The notes under the pieces are model-generated. The model did not search any database. It had not been told where the DNA came from and saw nothing but the letters and a program-made list of their open reading frames with translations. Made by a program: the position numbers and the translations under genes. 64,000 bases of DNA from Roseofilum halophilum BLCC-M91 (GTDB lineage: Bacteria; Cyanobacteriota; Cyanobacteriia; Cyanobacteriales; Desertifilaceae): assembly GCF_030068445.1 (NCBI RefSeq), contig NZ_JAQPOK010000088.1, positions 1 to 64,000 of the forward strand, read 5' to 3'. Below, piece after piece: positions 7,849 through 16,440 of the stretch; position 1 is the first letter of the stretch, and each line of letters begins with the position of its first letter.

Positions 7849-10386
7849 ATGAGAGACCATGAGAAAAGCAAAGAAGAATTGGTACAGGAATTAGTTACCC
7901 TGCGCCAGCAAGTGGTGAACTTGCAAGATCGACTGCGGTCTACTCAGGCAGACTGGGAAACACGATGGGAAAAGACAGAAAGTGAACTCAAAGCTGAGGT
8001 CGAGGCTCGCACGGCAGCCCTAAAAGAGTCGAACGATCAATTTGTGGCCGAAATTGCCGAACGCTATCAAACCCTTCATGCTCTGCGTACTGCTAAAGAC
8101 CAATTAGAAGCGATTTTAGAGGCTGTACCGGGAACGGTATCTTGGATTAGTCACGATCTGCGCTACCTAGGAGTCAATCGACATTTAGCGGAAATATTTA
8201 ATTTGCCTCCAGAAGAATTTGCGGGTAAACCTTTAGGATTTTTAGGCAGTAGCGATGGATTTGATGGGTTTGTGCAAGATTTCTTTGCCAGTGATGCTCA
8301 GGAAGCCTTCCGGGAAGTGGCGATGCGGATTAAGGGAAAACATCGCATTTTCTTGATTGTGGCCCAAAAGTATGACAATAACCAGGCAGCGTTTACGGTT
8401 GGCATTGATATCACGGAGCGCAAACAAGCGGAAGAAGCCCTACGGGAAGCGGAAAATAAGTATCGGACGATTTTTGAGAATGCGGTAGAGGGCATTTTTC
8501 AGATGACCCCGGATGGGCGCTATTTGAGTGCAAATCCGGCTTTGGCTCGAATTTATGGCTATGCTTCGCCAGAGGAGTTGAAAAATACTTTAATTAATGT
8601 TCAGGATCGGCTTTATCTTGACCCTCGGCAACGGCAAGAATTTATTCATTTGCTGCAACAGTATGATTCGGTGGTGGGGTTTGAGTCCCAGATTCGTCGG
8701 CTCGATGGACAGTTAACTTGGATTTCCGAGAATGGGCGAGCGGTACGGGATGAGGTGGGAAATTTACTCTATTACGAGGGTACGGTTGAGGATATTACGG
8801 AGCGTAAAGAGGCGGAGGAGCAACTGTGGCGGCTGAATGAGGAGTTGGAACAACGAGTTGAGGAGAGAACGGTTGAGTTAAAGCAGGCGGTGGATCAGCT
8901 CACGGTGGAGGTGGCGGAACGGGAACGGGTGGAAGCGGCGTTGCGGGTGTCTGAGGCGGAACTGCGGGCGCTGTTTGCGGCGATGACGGATATTATTACG
9001 GTGTTTGATGGTGAAGGTCGGTTTATTCGGGTGGTTTCGACGAATTCGGAGACTCTGTTTAGTCCGACGGCCGATCGCATGGGAAAAACGGTGTATGATA
9101 TTTTTCCTCCGGAACAAGCGGAAATTTTTGCCCGGCAAATTCAACAGGTGGTGGAAACGGGGCAAACGATGAATTTAGAGTATTCTTTACCGGTTTCTTT
9201 GATGCCGGGGATGGTGCAGGACAATCACGGATATTGGTCTCAGGATAGGGGAGAAAATGAAGTCTGGTTTGCGGCGAGTGTTTCTCCGATGCCGGATAAT
9301 TGTGTGATTTGGGTGGCTCGCAATATTACCGAACGTAAGCGGGTGGTGGATGCTATGCGAGCGGCGGAAGAAAAGTATCGCAGTATTTTTGAGAATGCGG
9401 CGGAAGGAATTTTTCAATTGACTCCCGATGGACGTTATTTGAGTGCAAATCCGGCTTTGGCGCGGATGTATGGTTATGGATCTCCAGAGGAGTTGATGGA
9501 GCAGTTACAGAATGTGGGGACGAATCTTTATGTCGATCCGGGCCGTCGGGATGAGTTTATGAGGCTGATTGAGCGGGAAAATGCGGTCTCTAATTTTGAC
9601 TCCCAGGTGTATCGCCAGGATCGTAGTATTATTTGGACTTCTGAGAATGCTAGGGCGGTTCGCGATGAGCAAGGAAATTTATTGTTCTGTGAGGGAACAG
9701 TGGAAGATATTACGAAGCGGAAAGAGGCGGAAGCGGCATTAAGAGCAGAGCAGGAGAAATCGGAAAATTTGTTGTTGAATGTTCTGCCGGGGGCGATCGC
9801 CCAACGGCTGAAACAGGAAGAAAAGAATTTGATCGCCGATCGCTTTGATGAGGTGACGATTTTGTTTGCTGATATTGTGGGCTTTACTCGCATGTCTTCG
9901 GGAATTTCGGCAACGGAGTTAGTGAATTTACTCAATGAAATTTTTTCCCGGTTTGATGAATTGGCTAAAATCCATCAGGTGGAAAAGATTAAAACCATTG
10001 GTGATTCTTATATGGTGGTTAGTGGTATTCCCAAGCCCCGTGCAGATCATGCGGAGGCGATCGCCCAAATGGCCCTGGATATGCAAGGGGTAATTCCCCA
10101 CTTTCAGCAACCTAATGGTCAACCCCTGCAACTGCGAATTGGCATGAGTACGGGGCCGGTGGTGGCTGGAGTAATTGGGATGGCCAAGTTTATTTATGAT
10201 TTGTGGGGAGATGCGGTGAATGTGGCTTCGCGCATGGAATCTATGGGCATTCCGGGTAAAATTCAGGTCACGGAAGCCACCTATAAAAAGCTTAAACATC
10301 GCTATTTGTTTGAAAAACGGGGTGAAATTCAGGTGAAGGGTAAAGGGATGATGACGACCTATTGGTTGATAGGAACGGGCCATTGA
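7849..10386 (+). CDS. Four-PAS class III adenylate cyclase
   Basis: Predicted soluble cAMP-forming sensor. A short coiled coil typical of cyanobacterial signalling proteins (KSKEELVQELVTLRQQV) is followed by four PAS domains and a C-terminal class III cyclase domain of about 190 residues. That domain has the metal aspartates (ILFADIVGF and IGDSYM) and the Lys of EKIKTIGD and Asp of YDLWGDAVN that select adenine, so ATP rather than GTP is expected. The transition-state Asn/Arg pair is in NVASRME. PAS2 and PAS4 are near copies of each other. I use the ATG of MRDHEKSKEE. The GTG at 7732 adds 39 residues that cross a dispersed repeat. The cognate signal is unknown. No membrane segment is seen. 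Confidence 0.88.
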   Translation: MRDHEKSKEELVQELVTLRQQVVNLQDRLRSTQADWETRWEKTESELKAEVEARTAALKESNDQFVAEIAERYQTLHALRTAKDQLEAILEAVPGTVSWISHDLRYLGVNRHLAEIFNLPPEEFAGKPLGFLGSSDGFDGFVQDFFASDAQEAFREVAMRIKGKHRIFLIVAQKYDNNQAAFTVGIDITERKQAEEALREAENKYRTIFENAVEGIFQMTPDGRYLSANPALARIYGYASPEELKNTLINVQDRLYLDPRQRQEFIHLLQQYDSVVGFESQIRRLDGQLTWISENGRAVRDEVGNLLYYEGTVEDITERKEAEEQLWRLNEELEQRVEERTVELKQAVDQLTVEVAERERVEAALRVSEAELRALFAAMTDIITVFDGEGRFIRVVSTNSETLFSPTADRMGKTVYDIFPPEQAEIFARQIQQVVETGQTMNLEYSLPVSLMPGMVQDNHGYWSQDRGENEVWFAASVSPMPDNCVIWVARNITERKRVVDAMRAAEEKYRSIFENAAEGIFQLTPDGRYLSANPALARMYGYGSPEELMEQLQNVGTNLYVDPGRRDEFMRLIERENAVSNFDSQVYRQDRSIIWTSENARAVRDEQGNLLFCEGTVEDITKRKEAEAALRAEQEKSENLLLNVLPGAIAQRLKQEEKNLIADRFDEVTILFADIVGFTRMSSGISATELVNLLNEIFSRFDELAKIHQVEKIKTIGDSYMVVSGIPKPRADHAEAIAQMALDMQGVIPHFQQPNGQPLQLRIGMSTGPVVAGVIGMAKFIYDLWGDAVNVASRMESMGIPGKIQVTEATYKKLKHRYLFEKRGEIQVKGKGMMTTYWLIGTGH

Positions 10387-11570
10387 AGACCTATCCCCGT
10401 TTAGGATTGGATGTGCAATGGCCCGATTTGCTGGCCGGACTTGTGGAAGGTTCCGAGTCGGAATTAGAATTAGAAGGGGCGATCGCTTCCTATTGGCCCA
10501 CTTCCCGTTCGATTCAGGTTACCCTATCGGTTAGAAGTGCCTTCGATTTACTCTTGCAAGCACTGGCATTACCCCCAGGAACTCAAGTTCTGATGAGTGG
10601 GGTGAATGTACGCCACATGGTGGAGATTGTGCGATGTCATGGGTTAGTCCCTGTCCCCGTTGATTTAGATTTCGATACCTTAGCTCCAAATTTAGACCAT
10701 TTGCACCGCTTGATTTCGCCTCAGACCGGTCTTTTTGTGATTGCCCACCTGTTTGGATCGATTATTCCTTTAGCGCCCTATATTGCCCTCTGTCGCCCAT
10801 ATCAGATCCCCTTGGTGGAAGATTGTGCCCAAGCCTTTGCCGGGTCGTATTATTTAGGGGATGAACAGGCTGATGTGAGCTTCTTTAGTTTCGGCCCGAT
10901 CAAGACTTGTAGTGCGTTGGGGGGGGGTGTGGCGCTCATAGGTGATGAGACTCTGGCAGAGAAAATGAGGGAAATTGGCGATCGCTATCCTCGAAAAGGC
11001 GATCGCTGGTATAGACAACGCCTACTCAAATATTGCGCCCTGAAAGCCATCTCTAACCCTTATCTGTATCACGCTCTGCTGCAAGCGATCCAACGTTTGG
11101 GGAAAGATGTGGATCGGGCGATCGGATCGAGTGCCAGAGGATTTAGCTCTGGAGAACTGATCCCCCAACTGAGACAAAAACCGCCTCACCTATTATTACA
11201 ATTTCTGGCTCACCGACTCAAAACTTGTCCCAATTATCAGGAGCGCATAAACCGGGCAAAAATGATTTTAACTCAACTCGATCGCTCCATCATCTGGCCG
11301 GGATCTGCTGCGGATCAACACTCCTTTTGGGTGGTTCCCATTCAAACCCCATCCCCTCAACTCTGGATGGAACAACTTCGCAATTCCGGCTTTGATGCCA
11401 CCCAAGGAAATACCAGCTTAATCGCCATTCCGACTCCTGAAGGAAACCCCTTACCCCAATCTCAAAAACTGCTGCAAACCCTGCTGTATTTACCAGTTTC
11501 TCCAGCATTACCCGTTACTGAATATCCGCCACTCATTCAACAGATTAACTCCCTGAGCCATCCGACTTAA
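10383..11570 (+). CDS. DegT/DnrJ/EryC1/StrS-family PLP aminotransferase-like protein
   Basis: PLP-fold protein of the sugar aminotransferase family, about 395 residues. The probable Schiff-base lysine lies in SFFSFGPIKTCSALGGGVAL, preceded by the cofactor aspartate and glutamine of VEDCAQAFAG. SVRSAFDLLLQALALPPGTQVLMSG forms the family N-terminal region. The expected start is the TTG at 10383, which overlaps the cyclase stop (TTGA) and has AGGA eight bases upstream, so translation is probably coupled to the cyclase. A longer TTG frame at 10362 is less likely. The substrate is unknown. Neighbouring sugar-nucleotide genes are absent, so a role in cell-surface glycan synthesis is only a family-level guess. 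Confidence 0.8.
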   Translation: MKTYPRLGLDVQWPDLLAGLVEGSESELELEGAIASYWPTSRSIQVTLSVRSAFDLLLQALALPPGTQVLMSGVNVRHMVEIVRCHGLVPVPVDLDFDTLAPNLDHLHRLISPQTGLFVIAHLFGSIIPLAPYIALCRPYQIPLVEDCAQAFAGSYYLGDEQADVSFFSFGPIKTCSALGGGVALIGDETLAEKMREIGDRYPRKGDRWYRQRLLKYCALKAISNPYLYHALLQAIQRLGKDVDRAIGSSARGFSSGELIPQLRQKPPHLLLQFLAHRLKTCPNYQERINRAKMILTQLDRSIIWPGSAADQHSFWVVPIQTPSPQLWMEQLRNSGFDATQGNTSLIAIPTPEGNPLPQSQKLLQTLLYLPVSPALPVTEYPPLIQQINSLSHPT

Positions 11571-11758
11571 CGACGTTGACACACTTTTTGTAGGCGATCG
11601 CCTTCAACCACAAAAACATTACACTGCACTCGATCTCGATCGAGCTGCTCCAATACAGACATTTTCGACTGCTCAGATAATACCCGATCGGACACGAGAG
11701 GATTAAATAGGGCAGCCATTAGGGTTGAAAAGGTCAAAAGAACGAAACTTACATTCAT
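11567..11758 (-). CDS. Small exported protein, 63 aa
   Basis: A short unrecognised protein with a likely signal peptide or membrane anchor (MNVSFVLLTFSTLMAALF). A charged region (SVLEQLDRDRVQC) and two cysteines near the C-terminus (VQCNVFVVEGDRLQKVC) follow. These could form a disulfide outside the cytoplasm. GGAG lies ten bases before the ATG. Its stop codon overlaps the end of the convergent aminotransferase gene by four bases. Tight packing, a ribosome-binding site and an organised sequence favour a real gene. Function unknown. Confidence 0.55.
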   Translation of the reverse strand: MNVSFVLLTFSTLMAALFNPLVSDRVLSEQSKMSVLEQLDRDRVQCNVFVVEGDRLQKVCQRR

Positions 11759-11965
11759 TGGTTCAAATCTCCGTTTGCTGCTTTAGCTAACCGTCTCCTG
11801 GATAAATCTGTAATTACTCGGACTTATGGGTTGTCTGTTAGCTGTTATAATCCAATTTTGGACAAAAAACAAGCAAAATCCCTAGTAGGGTGTTCCACAA
11901 TTGCAACCGTCCACTCATGGATGGCCAGGAAGTTAGCTTCGGTATTTTCAACAGAAGCGCTCCCT

Positions 11966-12334
11966 TTAACGAAGTTCCCGTCCGAAGGGAAACAGGGCTA
12001 AAGGAATTAACTTAAAATGCTGTTGGGCAAAGGGAATGCCGATAATGGTAATAAACAAGATCGCCCCGTGGAGGAGATGAGAAAGAGCAATTTCCCAACC
12101 AAACAAAATCACCCAAACAATATTCAAAATCATGGCAACCATGCCAGAGGAAGTGGGGCTAACCTCAACTTCTTTACCAAAGGGGGTAAAGGTGGCAAAA
12201 CCCAGTTTTATCGTCTGTATGCCAAAGGGAATGCCGATAATGGTCACACAAATGCCAAGACCACCGATAATATAGCCCAATCCAGAGATTAAGCCACCAA
12301 AAATTAACCAGATCAGGTTACCCAACAGTGTCAT
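11966..12334 (-). CDS. YccF-family (DUF307) inner membrane protein
   Basis: Integral membrane protein of 122 residues made of two related halves, each ending in the family hallmark TIIGIPF followed by an FPFG/TPFG turn (GIPFGIQTIKLG...FTPFG and GIPFAQQHFKLIPLALFPFG). This matches the duplicated YccF domain. Biochemical function is not established for the family. It is a monocistronic minus-strand gene, with the divergent YidD-dipeptidase gene starting 110 bp away. Confidence 0.85.
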   Translation of the reverse strand: MTLLGNLIWLIFGGLISGLGYIIGGLGICVTIIGIPFGIQTIKLGFATFTPFGKEVEVSPTSSGMVAMILNIVWVILFGWEIALSHLLHGAILFITIIGIPFAQQHFKLIPLALFPFGRELR

Positions 12335-12443
12335 AACTGGTTTATCTCCCCCATTGAATGACGAAATTGAATGACTAAACGGATTGATTGTATCAAAGAC
12401 CGGTTCGATAGGAGTATAACCTTAGATATATCTTTGGCTGAAC

Positions 12444-13442
12444 ATGGGACTCAAACTCAAACTCTGGGAAACTCAACTGCTGAAAGTGGTACTAATTCGC
12501 GCCATTCAAGCCTATCGGCGGGGAATTTCGCCCCTCTTTCCTCCAAGTTGTCGATTTTATCCCACTTGCTCCGAGTATGCGTTGACGGCGGTGGAACGGT
12601 TTGGAGTGATGGGGGGGTTACAATTGGCAGGAGCGCGGATTTTAAGGTGTAATCCGTTTCATCCCGGAGGCTACGATCCGGTTCCAGAACTAGAAAAAGT
12701 GAGTCATGAGACAATGGGGATTATGGTATTAAAACCTTATCAACAGATTCGGATTGAAGATCCTCACGAGCCTTTGGTTCCCATTCCTCTAGAGTTGTTT
12801 GCGGTGGTTGTTCCCCATCCCTATGAGCAGTTGGGCGCACCCTATGGGGATAAGTCGCCCTATTGGTTGCGGAAAACAGTTTGCGATCGCCTGTTGATGG
12901 CTCAAAAGCAACTGCAAACCCATCATCCGGGCTGGAAGATTCAGATTTTTGATGCCTATCGACCGATCGCCGTTCAAGAGTTTATGGTCGAATATAGCTT
13001 AATCCAGTTGGCGCAACATCAAGGACTCGATCCGGAAACCCTCACCAAGGAGCAACGGCAAACCCTCTTAGAGGAGGTGTATCAGTTTTGGGCGGCTCCT
13101 TCCCCCGATCCGGCGACTCCTCCCCCCCATAGTACGGGGGCTGCTGTAGATGTTACCCTGGTGGATGAGATGGGAACCCCGATTGATATGGGATCGCCCA
13201 TTGATGAAATTTCTCCCCGTTCCTTTCCCGATTATTATGCCCAAGGGAAGACTGCCCAGGAGCAGGGTTATCATAAACACCGTCAACTGCTCGATCGGAT
13301 TATGGAGTTTGCCGGGTTTAAGCGTCATCCCCGTGAATGGTGGCATTTTTCCCATGGGGATCAACTCTGGGTATGGCTGAAGGTACTCGAAGGCAGTTGG
13401 CATCAGTCGGAGGCGATCGCCCATTATGGCAAAGCTCCCTAA
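12444..13442 (+). CDS. YidD - D-Ala-D-Ala dipeptidase (VanX-like) fusion
   Basis: One uninterrupted 332-codon frame encodes two normally separate proteins. Residues about 10-83 are a complete YidD membrane-insertion efficiency factor: [21 protein letters not shown], then [19 protein letters not shown]. Residues about 95-325 are a VanX/DdpX-type zinc D-alanyl-D-alanine dipeptidase: [13 protein letters not shown], the zinc motif [11 protein letters not shown], and EWWHFSHGD with catalytic Glu and third zinc ligand. Linker ATGs at 12715 and 12724 could allow separate initiation. No signal peptide is present, so the peptidase half is probably cytoplasmic and may recycle D-Ala-D-Ala. YidD normally acts at the YidC/Sec membrane face. 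The fusion needs confirmation because a lost stop codon or a sequencing error would look the same. Confidence 0.85.
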   Translation: MGLKLKLWETQLLKVVLIRAIQAYRRGISPLFPPSCRFYPTCSEYALTAVERFGVMGGLQLAGARILRCNPFHPGGYDPVPELEKVSHETMGIMVLKPYQQIRIEDPHEPLVPIPLELFAVVVPHPYEQLGAPYGDKSPYWLRKTVCDRLLMAQKQLQTHHPGWKIQIFDAYRPIAVQEFMVEYSLIQLAQHQGLDPETLTKEQRQTLLEEVYQFWAAPSPDPATPPPHSTGAAVDVTLVDEMGTPIDMGSPIDEISPRSFPDYYAQGKTAQEQGYHKHRQLLDRIMEFAGFKRHPREWWHFSHGDQLWVWLKVLEGSWHQSEAIAHYGKAP

Positions 13443-13461
13443 TCATCCCTCAAAATTCCCC

Positions 13462-13492
13462 CCTTTGGCTACAATGAGAGAGAGTATGGGAG
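13462..13492 (+). promoter_or_regulatory. Candidate promoter and RBS for the 60-aa membrane protein
   Basis: GGCTACAATGAGAG gives a TACAAT -10-like box, with GGGAGG eight bases before the ATG at 13500. A similar block (CCCTTGGCTAACATTAGAGG) recurs at about 13774-13793. No good -35 is seen, so this is a weak call. Confidence 0.35.
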
Positions 13493-13499
13493 GCCTTAG

Positions 13500-13682
13500 A
13501 TGTTAGAAATCATTGCGATCGTCATCTTTTCGGTTGCTACCTTTGCCCTAGCCTATCTTCTGGGGTTAATGGGTATGGCATTAACGGGACTTTTTTTCCT
13601 CCTCGAAGATATCCCTGGATGGGTATGGACAGCCCTCTTATTAGGATTGACGGTAGCAACGTATAGAGGATTAAGGTACTAA
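13500..13682 (+). CDS. Small two-helix membrane protein, 60 aa
   Basis: Unrecognised 60-residue protein, almost entirely two hydrophobic helices (IIAIVIFSVATFALAYLLGLMG and GWVWTALLLGLTVATYRG) joined by LFFLLEDIP. A strong ribosome-binding site (GGGAGG) at correct spacing and a preceding promoter-like box support translation. It is probably a small inner- or thylakoid-membrane protein. No known photosystem small subunit matches by eye. Confidence 0.6.
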   Translation: MLEIIAIVIFSVATFALAYLLGLMGMALTGLFFLLEDIPGWVWTALLLGLTVATYRGLRY

Positions 13683-13827
13683 GATTCTCCTAGTCAAGCC
13701 CGTCGGTTGTTGAATTATTCCCTGTGGGAATTTCAAAAACTGTTGGGGGAAAATCATATTGTATTGATCCCTCCCTTGGCTAACATTAGAGGAGTAAGGA
13801 TCTAACGAGGTGGTGGTAGAGTCTGCC

Positions 13828-13848
13828 TTGCCAAAATCAAAATGGCAA
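13828..13848 (-). terminator. Hairpin at the end of the dehydrogenase-like gene
   Basis: TTGCC...GGCAA with an A/T-rich loop abuts the stop codon of the minus-strand gene. No U-tract follows, so termination is possible but unproven. Confidence 0.3.
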
Positions 13849-14901
13849 CTATTTAACCAAACACGATATCGCTGTTTGATGGCAAAACTGTTGGGCTTGT
13901 TTGAGCCAGGCTCGATCGAGCGATCGCTGGCATTCTGGAGCTGCAAAGGCGCGATCGTAGGCTATCTCTAAATGAGGATACTTTACTTTCGCTTCTTGTG
14001 CCAACCGTTTCGCCGTATCGATGCGGACATAAATCGCTCCACTGTTCATTTTTTCATTCATCAAAGCGAGAGCATTAGCAGAAAAAACACGCGGCGGAGA
14101 AGCTGACACTATTTTAGCACACTTTTCTAATTTTTTCAGCAAATCAACCTCAATTATTCCCGCATTTAATCCTCCTTTAGGATGCTCCCAAGGCACAGCT
14201 ACCGCTACATAGGAAGCATCGATAAAAGCCTGTTCTAAAGACTTCGCACAAGTGACGCGATCGCAATCAATTCCTCGCTCTTGTAGTCGTAATTGTTGTT
14301 CTCTTTTGGTTGCGGCTTGCAGAGAGGGACTAATTACCTGTACATTCAAGTCTTTTTCAATCGCTTTGTGGACGATCGGTTGGGCAATATTGCCCATCCC
14401 TAAAACAGCGATTTTATCCCTAACTTTTGCTTTCTCTAATTCTAAATACTCGATCATATGTTGAGCTACAAACGGCGAATTAATCCCCGGTAAATTGCCC
14501 ACGGAAACCCCATATTTTTGCGCCGCATCTTTATCAATTGCCCTGGTATCCACCCCTCGACGAATCACCAGTAAGGGACGCTCAGACGCGATCGCCTCCC
14601 TCCAAGCACGAAGGGCAAACCCTGGAACCGCATTATTGCCCACAATGAGAACATTCGGCTTAAAGCCTGCCAGGGAGTTCGCTAAATCGATTAAGGTGGG
14701 ATCGTTGGCTTCATCCGGAACTTGGGCAATAGAAATACCGGGAATATAGAGAATTTCTCGATTATCTGTAGATTGATAAAAGATATTATGGACAATTTCT
14801 CTAAGCTTAAACTTGTCCCTGTAGAGGTTACCGATCGGTTCTAGATGTAGCTCTTTAATGATACTGCTGTGAATCGGATGAGACACTAAGATTTTGCACA
14901 T
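13849..14901 (-). CDS. D-isomer 2-hydroxyacid dehydrogenase-like NAD-binding protein
   Basis: A 350-residue protein with the split layout of D-2-hydroxyacid dehydrogenases: an N-terminal partial domain, then a Rossmann domain with IAVLGMGNIAQPIVHKAI near residues 163-180. NLPGINSPFVAQHMIEYLELEKAK resembles the helix preceding the cofactor domain. VAVAVPWEHPKGG and IVSASPPRVF occupy the places of the usual catalytic strands. The classical Arg-Glu-His triad is not obvious, so the reaction is uncertain. It may be a divergent dehydrogenase or a cofactor-binding protein with another role. Monocistronic on the minus strand. Confidence 0.65.
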   Translation of the reverse strand: MCKILVSHPIHSSIIKELHLEPIGNLYRDKFKLREIVHNIFYQSTDNREILYIPGISIAQVPDEANDPTLIDLANSLAGFKPNVLIVGNNAVPGFALRAWREAIASERPLLVIRRGVDTRAIDKDAAQKYGVSVGNLPGINSPFVAQHMIEYLELEKAKVRDKIAVLGMGNIAQPIVHKAIEKDLNVQVISPSLQAATKREQQLRLQERGIDCDRVTCAKSLEQAFIDASYVAVAVPWEHPKGGLNAGIIEVDLLKKLEKCAKIVSASPPRVFSANALALMNEKMNSGAIYVRIDTAKRLAQEAKVKYPHLEIAYDRAFAAPECQRSLDRAWLKQAQQFCHQTAISCLVK

Positions 14902-15024
14902 AACGATTGGATCGTGATTGGAGGCTAAACTATAATCATAGAATCAAACAACCTAGAGTTCTCAATTTACAGATAGTTTTAATATTTTTTAGTTCAGTTC
15001 TAGGGTGGGCATCGCCCACCCTAC

Positions 15025-16416
15025 CTAACGGGTATGCCAACAATATCCGGGTTGTCCATCGGGTAAAGTGGCTTGGCAAAAATGGGTTCTAATTAAGCGA
15101 ATATTTTCTGTCGAAACATTCCATAAAATCGCGCCCCGTAAATCCACATTCAACAGCACAATATCGCGGAAATCTGCTCCCTCTAAATCGGCATTACGGA
15201 AACTGGTATGGCGCAATTCGGCATAGCGGAAATTAGCTCCGACTAAATCGGCATCCTGGAAACTAGAACTGAGGATAAACGCATTCTCAAAATTGGCGTT
15301 TCTCAACCGTGCGCCAGTAAAGTCAAGTTGAATCAATCGGGTATTCTGAAAATTAGCATCTCGCAGATCGATTCCTGCTAAGTTAACTTTACGCAGGATG
15401 ATTTCCCCTAACTCTGTATTTCTGAGATTGGCGGTAAATAAATCAGCGCCTCTCAGGTTTGCCCCTTCTAAAATGGCGGACTCTAAATCGGCATTGCGGA
15501 GATTGGCTTGCACAAAACTGGAACTCCTTAAATCGGTTTCACTTAAGAGCGCTCCTTGCAAGGAAGCGCGGTTGAAATTGGCTCGATCTAAAAACGCGCG
15601 ACGGAAATCAGCAATGACGCTATCGGTGTTTTCAAGGTTGGTTTCTTGTAGGGAAGAATTCCTTAAGTCAGCAATAAATAAATTGGCATTTTGTAAATTG
15701 GTTTGGTCTAAATTGGCTCCCACTAACCGCGCCCCTTGTAAGGATGCTCCTTGTAAGTTTGCCCCCTCTAAATTGGCATTTTCTAAGTTGGTGCGGCTCA
15801 GGTTTGCCCCCGATAAATCCACTCCTGCTAAATCTCGATTTTCTGCGCCTTGATTGATTAATTCCCATGCTAATCGCCATTTGGGGTCGATTAGGGTATC
15901 CTCGTCTAAGCGGGCATGGCGTAAATTGGCTCTGGCAAGATTAGCATAACTGAGATCTGCCCCCCGCAAATCTGCCCCTCGGAGATTGGCTCCTTCGAGG
16001 TTGGCTCGGCGTAAAAATGCACCCCGAAGATCTGCTTGTTGGAGTTGTGCCTGTTTTAAGTTGGCTCCGGATAGGTTACTATCGCGAAGGAATGCCCGTT
16101 GTAAGGGAGCAGATTCTAGATTACAGCGATCGCAGTCGCGAGTGCGTCGCAGTTGTTCCATATCTCTGCGCCTAAAGGCTTGTGCATCCTCAGCAGATAG
16201 GGTGAAAATGAACAGGAACAGGACAAAAAGCTTTAAGAAATGGTGCCCTCTCCCTGTATCTCTCTCCCGTGGGGGTTGCCCTCTCCCTATATCCCTCTCC
16301 CACGGGAGAGGGACTTGTTCTCCTCTTCTCCCGTGGGAGAAGGCTTGCCCTGAGCGAAGCCGAAGGGGGTTGGGGGATGAGGGTAAAACTTGTTGGAAAA
16401 TACGATAACGATTCAT
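15025..16416 (-). CDS. Exported pentapeptide-repeat protein with repeat-invaded signal peptide
   Basis: The mature part (about residues 82-463) is a long A(D/N)LXX pentapeptide-repeat solenoid, expected to form a right-handed beta-helix. Its head, CDRCNLESAPL, resembles another exported pentapeptide protein near 33.4 kb (CYECDLKRVDL). The hydrophobic signal core LFVLFLFIFTLS and cleavage site AQA are at about residues 64-81. Between the start (MNRYRIFQQVL) and that core, residues about 12-59 are encoded by an in-frame copy of the CCCTCTCCC interspersed repeat. No start codon lies between repeat and signal core, so the long n-region is either translated or the gene is compromised. Function unknown; a structural or binding role in the periplasm is plausible. 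Confidence 0.8.
   Translation of the reverse strand: MNRYRIFQQVLPSSPNPLRLRSGQAFSHGRRGEQVPLPWERDIGRGQPPRERDTGRGHHFLKLFVLFLFIFTLSAEDAQAFRRRDMEQLRRTRDCDRCNLESAPLQRAFLRDSNLSGANLKQAQLQQADLRGAFLRRANLEGANLRGADLRGADLSYANLARANLRHARLDEDTLIDPKWRLAWELINQGAENRDLAGVDLSGANLSRTNLENANLEGANLQGASLQGARLVGANLDQTNLQNANLFIADLRNSSLQETNLENTDSVIADFRRAFLDRANFNRASLQGALLSETDLRSSSFVQANLRNADLESAILEGANLRGADLFTANLRNTELGEIILRKVNLAGIDLRDANFQNTRLIQLDFTGARLRNANFENAFILSSSFQDADLVGANFRYAELRHTSFRNADLEGADFRDIVLLNVDLRGAILWNVSTENIRLIRTHFCQATLPDGQPGYCWHTR
16236..16385. repeat. CCCTCTCCC repeat inside a coding region
   Basis: The longest copy of the family in the window, with a duplicated CCCTCTCCCTRTATCYCTCTCCC part and an inner CCCTGAGCGAAGCCGAAGGG palindrome-like block. 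It lies within the first 60 codons of the pentapeptide gene without breaking the frame. Confidence 0.75.
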
Positions 16417-16440
16417 AAAGTGTCAACTAGGCGGAGTTCG

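Noticed and set aside
11755-11790. tRNA-like T-arm GGTTCAAATC
   Set aside because: No matching acceptor, D or anticodon arms around it; it is the leader of the small exported protein gene.
12371-12652. 93-codon frame over the start of the YidD fusion
   Set aside because: Shadow of the YidD frame, which has the family signature.
14907-15092. 61-codon plus-strand frame
   Set aside because: Overlaps the end of the pentapeptide gene and covers spacer repeats; no coding signal.
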